A DNA stretch of 11,860 bases from Solirubrobacterales bacterium (GTDB taxonomy: Bacteria > Actinomycetota > Thermoleophilia > Solirubrobacterales > Solirubrobacteraceae). Of the stretch, positions 7,199 to 11,860 are shown in pieces (position 1 is the stretch's first letter; the number at the start of each line of letters is the position of its first letter). A program made the position numbers and the translations under genes. The notes below the pieces were generated by a model. That model saw only the letters and a program-made list of their open reading frames with translations, searched no databases and was not told where the DNA came from. The stretch lies in contig JACCYI010000228.1 of NCBI GenBank assembly GCA_013696535.1, positions 1 to 11,860 on the forward strand. Direction: 5' to 3'.

Positions 7199-8323
7199 TC
7201 ACCAATCGCGCAGGCGCGCCGAGACCAGCACGTCCTCGCCGACGCGCTCCACGTCGAGCGAGAGCGCCCGGGTCAGGTCGGCGATGCGCTCGGCGCCTTC
7301 TCCCTCCAGCGGGTCACGCGCAGAGCCGCCGCCCAGCACGACCGGAGCCAGGAACAGGCGGATCTCGTCGACTTCGCCCGCGTCGAGGAACGCCCCGGCG
7401 AGATGCGGGCCGCCTTCGAGCAGGATCGAGGTGATGCCCGCGTCGCCCAGGACCTCGAGTGCGGACCGGACGCGGGCCGGCTCGTTCTCCCCCACCGCGA
7501 CCACGACCTCGACACCCGCGTACGCCAGGGCATCCGTGGCGTGCCGGGAGGCGGCTCGCGAGACCACCACGGTCAGCGGCTGCTCGCCGGCCCCCGCGAC
7601 GAGCTGGGAGTCCAGCGGGATGCGTCCCTCGGAGTCAAAGACCACTCGCCGGGGCTGGTGATGAACACCTTCGACGCGCGAAGTGAGGAGGGGGTCGTCG
7701 GCCAGTGCGGTGCCGATTCCCACCGCCACCGCATCGCACTCCGCGCGCCAGCGGTGTGCCCGCCGGCGGGAGTCCTCGCCCGAGATCCACTTGGAGTCGC
7801 CCGTCCGGGTGGCGACCTTTCCGTCCAGCGTCATCGCGGACTTGAAGAGCACCCACGGACGGCCGGTGCGCGCGTGCTTGCGGAACGGCTGGTTGAGGCG
7901 CCGAGCCCGTTCTCCGAGCTCACCGTCGGACATCTGGACGACATCGATGCCCTCGTCGCGCAGGATTCCCAGGCCTCTGCCCGAGGCCTTCTCACTCGGA
8001 TCGTCGGAGGCGACCACCACCCGCGTGATCCCCGCCTCCATGATGGCCTCGGTGCAGGGAGGCGTCTTGCCCTCGTGGCAGCAGGGCTCCAGCGACACGT
8101 ACATGGTCGCTCCGACCGTCACCCCGCCGTTGACCGCGGCCAGCGCCTCGCGCTCGGCGTGCGGGCCGCCGAAGCTCTCGTGGAAGCCCTCGCCGAGGAC
8201 CTCGCCGTCCCGGACCACCACCGCGCCGACGAGCGGGTTGGGGCTCACGCGCCCGCGTCCCCGCTCGGCGAGATCGATGCTGCGGGCGACCCAGGCGTGA
8301 TCGGAGGGAGACAGATCGGTCAC
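7199..8323 (-). CDS. ribD: Bifunctional riboflavin biosynthesis deaminase/reductase
   Basis: RibD deaminates the pyrimidine made from the GTP cyclohydrolase II product and then reduces its ribosyl side chain with NADPH. The 374-residue length is normal. The deaminase half (about 1-148) carries the zinc site HAE at 55-57 with cysteines 81 and 90 in EPCCHEGKTPPC. The reductase half (about 155-374) has KSAMTLDGKVATRTGDSKWI at 161-180, GIGTALADDPLLTSR at 202-216, LLEGGPHLAGAFL at 301-313 and LAPVVLGG at 325-332. The GTG at 8323 is chosen because VTDLSPSDHAWVARSIDLAERG aligns with normal RibD starts; the frame is open upstream into the neighbouring gene, but that part looks non-coding. It is the first gene of the rib operon and follows a 92-bp gap. 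Confidence 0.97.
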   Translation of the reverse strand: MTDLSPSDHAWVARSIDLAERGRGRVSPNPLVGAVVVRDGEVLGEGFHESFGGPHAEREALAAVNGGVTVGATMYVSLEPCCHEGKTPPCTEAIMEAGITRVVVASDDPSEKASGRGLGILRDEGIDVVQMSDGELGERARRLNQPFRKHARTGRPWVLFKSAMTLDGKVATRTGDSKWISGEDSRRRAHRWRAECDAVAVGIGTALADDPLLTSRVEGVHHQPRRVVFDSEGRIPLDSQLVAGAGEQPLTVVVSRAASRHATDALAYAGVEVVVAVGENEPARVRSALEVLGDAGITSILLEGGPHLAGAFLDAGEVDEIRLFLAPVVLGGGSARDPLEGEGAERIADLTRALSLDVERVGEDVLVSARLRDW

Positions 8324-8415
8324 CAAACGGGAAGGATAGATGCGAGACCCGCCTCGTCGCCGCCCGACGGGCCGAACCCGGGCCGCAGCGGTCCCTTTCT
8401 CCACCTCGCGAAGTC
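8324..8415 (-). promoter_or_regulatory. Upstream region of the rib operon with candidate -10 element
   Basis: This 92-bp gap separates the upstream glycosyltransferase gene from ribD. On the minus strand TATCCT (8333-8338) matches four of six -10 bases and ends 9 nt before the ribD GTG, which suggests a near-leaderless mRNA. No good -35 is seen. The gap is too short for, and does not contain, the conserved blocks of an FMN (RFN) riboswitch. Only short GC-rich stems (for example CGAG-N6-CTCG) are visible, with no T-tract that would mark an intrinsic terminator. Confidence 0.4.
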
Positions 8416-10101
8416 TCAGGCGCAGTCGGCCCCGCGAAGCCGGTAGACGATGATCTCGGGGCCAGGGCGCTCGTAGGCCAGCGGGAAGTAGTTGAACGAG
8501 AAGTCGAAGGAGAAGGGAACCGATTCGGCGCCGTCCTTGTACGGGGACGTCCGGAACACCGCCCGGCCCCGTCGGCGCAGCTCGTCGTAGTAGCGCAGAG
8601 CGTTGGGGACGACGTCCGGCTCGGCGTACGCCCGGCCGTATTGCGTCGACCCCGTCACCACCCAGCAATAGCCGCTTCTCACGTAGGCGCGCACGAGCTT
8701 GGGCCGCGTCGTGCGCTCGTAGTCCTCGAGCTCGACGATGCGGCCGCGGCCGTTGCGGAGGGTCCCGTCGTTGTTGACCTGGGAGCGCGACGTCGCCCAC
8801 TTGACCCACCGTGCGCCGTTGCCGGTCAGCTCGGAGGGGTTGCCGGGATCGGTTGCCCACTGATCGGGGAACACGGGCTCGACGACCACCTTGGACCCTT
8901 CGGGCACGTTCTCGCGCATCCAGTCACGGACCAGCATCCGCGTGTCCGCCGAGGCCAGCACGGTGTCGTTGTGGATGCTGAAGACGAGGCCTTGCAGGCA
9001 GAGCGCGAGCCCCAGTGCGCCGGCGAGAGCCGACCGCGTGGCCGGACGGGACGCCAGACGATCGGCGAGCGCGATCGCCCCCCACGCGGCGAGCAGGCAG
9101 AGCAGCGGGAAGATCGGCAGCAGCCAGCGGGCGAAGAAGCGGTCCTGCGAGCCCATGAAGATCAGGAATACGACGACCGCGGGAACGAGCACGAGCGCGG
9201 TTCGACGGTCGCGCACCGCGAGCCCGACGCTGCCCCCGAGCGCCGCTCCCGCCGGCAGCCAGCCAAAGCCCCAGCTGAGCGTCGAGAGGTAGTAGCGCAG
9301 CCCGTCATCCTCGGTAAGGCCGAGCTTGCCGCCGCCGTCGTTGGAAGCCGACGACTGCTTGCTGAGGCCGTCACTGAACGCGCCGAAGTCGAGCAGGGCG
9401 TACGGGTTGCCGAGCACGAAGGCCAGGAGTGCGACGCCAGCCGCGACGAGCAGGCCCCGGAGCCGGCCGCCCGGTTGCGAGCCGACCACCGCCGCGGCGA
9501 GCAGGCAGACCACGACGATCCCGGCCGTGTACTTCGTCGCGCAGGCCGCCCCGATCCCAAGACCCGCCACGGCGTAATCGAGCGCCCGCCCGTGGCGCAG
9601 CACCCCCGCCACGCCGACCAGGGCCAGGCACAAGGGCGCGAGCGCAGGGACGTCGTTGAGGGCGAAGTGCGAGTAGAAGACGGGAAGGAAGCAGACCGCG
9701 AGCAGCGCGGCGGCGAGCAGGCCGATCCGCCGGTCGTCGAACAGCCGCGTACCGGCCAGGTACAGGAACGCCACGGCGGCCGTTCCGAGCACGGCAGCCA
9801 CCACCCTGGCGGCCACGAACACATCGCCGGGATCGGCTGCGAACGCGTCCTGGACCCCTTCTCCGCCCCAGCGCAGGGCGAAGAGCGCGTGCAGCAGGTA
9901 GGTGTATCCCGGCGGGTTGACGAAGTAGCCCGGGTCGTAGGAGTGCCCGAACATCCCGATCGCGCGGGGGACGAAGTGTGCGTTCTCGTCAGCGTTGTAG
10001 ACGAAGGGAAGGCCGGTACGGATCCCCCATAGCCGCAGGGCGAGCGCGGCGAGCAGCCCGAGCGCCAGCGCCACCCGCCATCGCGAGCTAGCAGCGAACA
10101 T
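8416..10101 (-). CDS. GT-C fold polytopic glycosyltransferase (GT39/PMT-like)
   Basis: The 561-residue protein resembles the dolichyl/polyprenyl-phosphate-sugar dependent enzymes of the GT39/ArnT group. The first membrane helix (about 9-25) is followed by an outer loop with NADENAHF at 36-43, where the acidic DE pair matches the catalytic position of the group, then NPPGYTYLLHALF. Many further hydrophobic segments follow to about residue 380. A soluble domain of about 180 residues, presumably outside the membrane, begins near ADTRMLVRDWMRENVPEGSK and ends with EIIVYRLRGADCA. Such enzymes move a sugar from a lipid carrier to a protein or glycan at the outer membrane face; the sugar and acceptor here are unknown. 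The ATG at 10101 lies inside the last codons of the preceding gene (14-nt overlap), so the two are probably co-translated. Confidence 0.85.
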   Translation of the reverse strand: MFAASSRWRVALALGLLAALALRLWGIRTGLPFVYNADENAHFVPRAIGMFGHSYDPGYFVNPPGYTYLLHALFALRWGGEGVQDAFAADPGDVFVAARVVAAVLGTAAVAFLYLAGTRLFDDRRIGLLAAALLAVCFLPVFYSHFALNDVPALAPLCLALVGVAGVLRHGRALDYAVAGLGIGAACATKYTAGIVVVCLLAAAVVGSQPGGRLRGLLVAAGVALLAFVLGNPYALLDFGAFSDGLSKQSSASNDGGGKLGLTEDDGLRYYLSTLSWGFGWLPAGAALGGSVGLAVRDRRTALVLVPAVVVFLIFMGSQDRFFARWLLPIFPLLCLLAAWGAIALADRLASRPATRSALAGALGLALCLQGLVFSIHNDTVLASADTRMLVRDWMRENVPEGSKVVVEPVFPDQWATDPGNPSELTGNGARWVKWATSRSQVNNDGTLRNGRGRIVELEDYERTTRPKLVRAYVRSGYCWVVTGSTQYGRAYAEPDVVPNALRYYDELRRRGRAVFRTSPYKDGAESVPFSFDFSFNYFPLAYERPGPEIIVYRLRGADCA

Positions 10102-11602
10102 AGGCGGCGTAGTACGGCGTCACCGCCACCCGCTCCCAACCTGGGCGCGGCACCTCGATGAGCGGCGAATCGGCTTTGTCGGTGAAGGCGTGCTTGAAGA
10201 GGGCGAAGCGCCCGGTGACGTAGATCGCGACGCCCGTGTCCACCTGCGCGCCCCGGCCGTTGTCGGGTCGGGTGGCACCGGGCCGGCCGCCGTCCGCCCG
10301 GGCGAACGCCTCGTCGGCCCCGAGGCCGGCGATCCAGCGGGCGTCCGGCACGAGCTTGTGATTCGGGAGGGTGAGTGGGCCGCAGCGCAGGCCCTGTCGC
10401 ACCTCGGGCGCACGCAGGGCCTGCTCGAGCGCCTGGTGCGCCTTTCCGCGAAAGCGCAACTCGCTCTCGAAGCGACCGAGGTTGACCCGGGCGCCGGTAT
10501 ACGCCACCCCCAGGACGACGACCACCACGGCCCCGACCTGCCACGCCATTCGCAGCCGCGTCCCGCGCGCGATCATCGTGAAGCCGCCGAGGGTGACGGC
10601 GGCGAAGATCAGCAGCCCCAGCGCCGCGACGATGAGGTAGCGCTCGATCACGCTCAAGCCCGCCAGACCGATGAGGACGAATGTCCCGAGACCGCAGCCC
10701 AGGAGGACGAACGGGACCACCATCCGGCGAGGCGTCAGGAACACCGCGATGAGCAGTCCCGCGAGCGCGCCCAGGAACACGGGCGGCTTGACGAGGCTCG
10801 CGAGGAAGTACGGGATGGCGATCGGGATCTCCGAGAGCGTCCGCTGGCGCCCCAGCTCCTCGGCCGAGCCGCTCGTGTAGAGCAGCGAGAAGAGCGGATC
10901 ACCCGTGACCGCGAGGTCGACCGCGCACCACGTCACGGGCCCGATCGCCGCGAGTGCGGCGTACCACAGACGCTGCCGCCAGCTTCCCCGTAGCGCCATC
11001 CAGAGGAAGTACAGACCCGCGAGCAGCCAGGCCTCCGGGCGCAGCAGGCCGGCCAGGGCCAGCAGGATGAAGACCGGGGTCCCCCGCCGCCCCCGCTCGG
11101 CTTCGAGCGCCGCGGACCAGACCGCGAGCGCCATGTACGGGACGTCGATATAGCCCCGGGCGGCGAGGAAGGCGAAGTCGAAGCGGGTGACGAGCAGAGC
11201 GGCGGCGATCAAGCCGACCAGCGGCGTGAAGGCCACCCGCCCGAGCCGGTACAGGCCCCACACCAACGCGATGAACGACGCGAAGATGATGGCGATCCAC
11301 AGCCGGTCGGCGCCGTCGCCCAGCAGGCTCAACCCCGCGCCCACCGCGATGGCGAGGGGATGCTGTGTAGGAACTCTGAAACCCTCGAAGAACAGCGGGC
11401 TCCCGTCGAGCACCTCGCGCCCCCACAGCAGGGAGTAGTAGGAGTCGTAGTTGGGATAAGTCGGGAAGACGAAGAACGCGACCGTCGCGCCGATGCACAG
11501 AAGTGCGAACCCGACGCGCGCCAGCACCGTCGCGTCGAGCGCTCGCTTGTACACCGCGGGGCGGTCCTCCGGCCGGGGCCGGGTCAGCGTGGCGCTCTCC
11601 AT
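10088..11602 (-). CDS. GT-C type multi-spanning membrane glycosyltransferase
   Basis: This 504-residue protein has a first helix at about 25-45 and then the loop YPNYDSYYSLLWGREVLDG, where the aspartate is in the position expected for GT-C catalysis, followed by VPTQHPLAIAVGAGLSLLG. Other visible segments include ARGYIDVPYMALAVW, LLRPEAWLLAGLYFLWMAL and several long hydrophobic helices. The tail (roughly the last 130 residues) is hydrophilic and probably extracytoplasmic. It is likely a polyprenyl-phosphate-sugar dependent transferase; family beyond GT-C is uncertain. The ATG at 11602 (MESATLTRPRPEDRP, a short charged cytoplasmic start) is preferred over in-frame codons up to 11674, which would add non-conserved residues into the divergent promoter zone. 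It overlaps the next gene by 14 nt and is divergent from a GT2 gene, which supports an envelope glycan role. Confidence 0.78.
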   Translation of the reverse strand: MESATLTRPRPEDRPAVYKRALDATVLARVGFALLCIGATVAFFVFPTYPNYDSYYSLLWGREVLDGSPLFFEGFRVPTQHPLAIAVGAGLSLLGDGADRLWIAIIFASFIALVWGLYRLGRVAFTPLVGLIAAALLVTRFDFAFLAARGYIDVPYMALAVWSAALEAERGRRGTPVFILLALAGLLRPEAWLLAGLYFLWMALRGSWRQRLWYAALAAIGPVTWCAVDLAVTGDPLFSLLYTSGSAEELGRQRTLSEIPIAIPYFLASLVKPPVFLGALAGLLIAVFLTPRRMVVPFVLLGCGLGTFVLIGLAGLSVIERYLIVAALGLLIFAAVTLGGFTMIARGTRLRMAWQVGAVVVVVLGVAYTGARVNLGRFESELRFRGKAHQALEQALRAPEVRQGLRCGPLTLPNHKLVPDARWIAGLGADEAFARADGGRPGATRPDNGRGAQVDTGVAIYVTGRFALFKHAFTDKADSPLIEVPRPGWERVAVTPYYAAYVRC

Positions 11603-11612
11603 GAACCCAGTG

Positions 11613-11618
11613 AAAGTA
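11613..11618 (-). promoter_or_regulatory. Candidate -10 element for the GT-C gene pair
   Basis: The minus strand reads TACTTT, fitting TANNNT, and ends 10 nt before the ATG at 11602, the same spacing as at rpmB. No Shine-Dalgarno is present in those 10 nt. No -35 is evident. Weak on its own. Confidence 0.3.
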
Positions 11619-11638
11619 ACGACGGCCGGGCCAGGCGG

Positions 11639-11644
11639 TACCTT
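11639..11644 (+). promoter_or_regulatory. Candidate -10 element for the divergent GT2 gene
   Basis: TACCTT (the same hexamer as at the kinase gene) lies 35 nt before the GT2 ATG. That would leave a leader of roughly 29 nt containing GGAG at 11668-11671, 8 nt from the start codon, so this gene would be the SD-led exception in the window. No supporting -35 is seen. Confidence 0.25.
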
Positions 11645-11679
11645 GAAAGACTGTTCCGGCCCGCCGCGGAGCACCGTCT

Positions 11680-11860
11680 ATGAAGCTCATCATCCAGATT
11701 CCCTGCTTCAACGAGGAGGAGACCCTCCCCGTCACGCTGCGCGACCTCCCCCGCGAGATTCCCGGCTTCGACGTCGTCGAATGGCTCGTGGTCGACGACG
11801 GCTCGGTCGACCGCACCGTCGAGGTCGCGCGCGAGCACGGCGTGGACCACATCGTCCGCC
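11680..11860 (+). CDS. Family 2 glycosyltransferase, N-terminal 60 residues (runs off right edge)
   Basis: The open frame begins [20 protein letters not shown] and continues through [21 protein letters not shown] at about 34-54. The [11 protein letters not shown] start and the VVDDGSxDRT nucleotide-sugar-binding motif are diagnostic of GT-A fold family 2 enzymes such as polyprenyl-phosphate mannose/glucose synthases. These work at the cytoplasmic face and transfer a sugar from a nucleotide donor. A GGAG lies 8 nt before the ATG. The gene is divergent from the two GT-C genes across a 77-bp spacer. The donor, acceptor and any membrane helices cannot be judged because the rest lies outside the window. 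Confidence 0.92.
   Translation, partial: MKLIIQIPCFNEEETLPVTLRDLPREIPGFDVVEWLVVDDGSVDRTVEVAREHGVDHIVR

Noticed and set aside
8324..8415. Possible FMN riboswitch before ribD
   Set aside because: The conserved RFN sequence blocks are missing, and 92 bp with a -10 motif 9 nt before the start codon leaves no room for the roughly 140-nt element.
8641..10032. 463-codon plus-strand open frame antisense to the GT-C gene
   Set aside because: Composition is typical of a GC-driven shadow frame (Arg, Glu, Gln, His and Pro rich, no hydrophobic core); the minus-strand membrane protein explains the region.
9162..10544. 460-codon minus-strand open frame overlapping both GT-C genes
   Set aside because: Its Arg/Ser/Pro-rich translation is an out-of-frame reading of the two membrane protein genes.
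1..11860. tRNA/rRNA genes, CRISPR arrays, insertion sequences, prophage or defence genes
   Set aside because: Reading both strands, I found no tRNA-like cloverleaf, no regularly spaced repeats, no transposase motifs and no terminal inverted repeats; the only mobile-type trace is the vapC relic.

Overview
The window is GC-rich, densely coding DNA. Genes are separated by short gaps or 4-bp overlaps, GTG starts are common, and there are strong antisense shadow frames. The gene content suggests an actinomycete-type bacterium, possibly a deep-branching lineage such as Thermoleophilia/Solirubrobacterales. That placement is an inference from base composition, the rpmB-fakA-recG order and the general look of the proteins; nothing in the sequence proves it.

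Layout. (1) Positions 1-2987, minus strand: rpmB (ribosomal protein L28), fakA-like DhaL/DegV fatty-acid kinase subunit, and recG (its 3' part lies beyond the left edge). This is a conserved housekeeping order. (2) Positions 3057-4586, plus strand: a membrane Ser/Thr protein kinase, divergent from rpmB. It has an intracellular kinase domain, one membrane span, a Thr/Pro linker and an outside TPR-like domain instead of PASTA repeats. The 69-bp divergent spacer holds a perfect 12-bp palindrome and two TANNNT motifs. (3) Positions 4587-4863: a short convergent stretch holding the wreck of a VapC/PIN toxin gene, readable only if two frameshifts are allowed. (4) Positions 4856-8323, minus strand: a complete riboflavin operon, ribD-ribE-ribBA-ribH, tightly packed with GTGA overlaps. 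(5) Positions 8416-11602, minus strand: two overlapping genes for GT-C type polytopic membrane glycosyltransferases. (6) Positions 11680-11860, plus strand: the start of a divergent family 2 glycosyltransferase, cut by the right edge.

How they work together. The rib genes encode nearly the whole GTP plus ribulose-5-phosphate to riboflavin route; only the intermediate phosphatase is absent, as usual. The GT2 and the two GT-C enzymes probably form an envelope glycosylation module in which GT2 loads a polyprenyl phosphate and the GT-C enzymes use the product on the outer face; this is inferred from family and neighbourhood only. Several genes (rpmB, the kinase, ribD, the first GT-C gene) have a TANNNT motif only 7-10 nt before the start codon and no clear Shine-Dalgarno, which fits leaderless or near-leaderless mRNAs.

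There is no intergenic gap longer than 300 bases. I see no tRNA, rRNA, CRISPR array, insertion sequence or convincing riboswitch. The region is mostly ordinary core genome, and I do not see a clearly new multi-gene system. The items most worth a second look are the toxin relic, the palindrome between rpmB and the kinase gene, the kinase ectodomain and the leaderless-promoter pattern.
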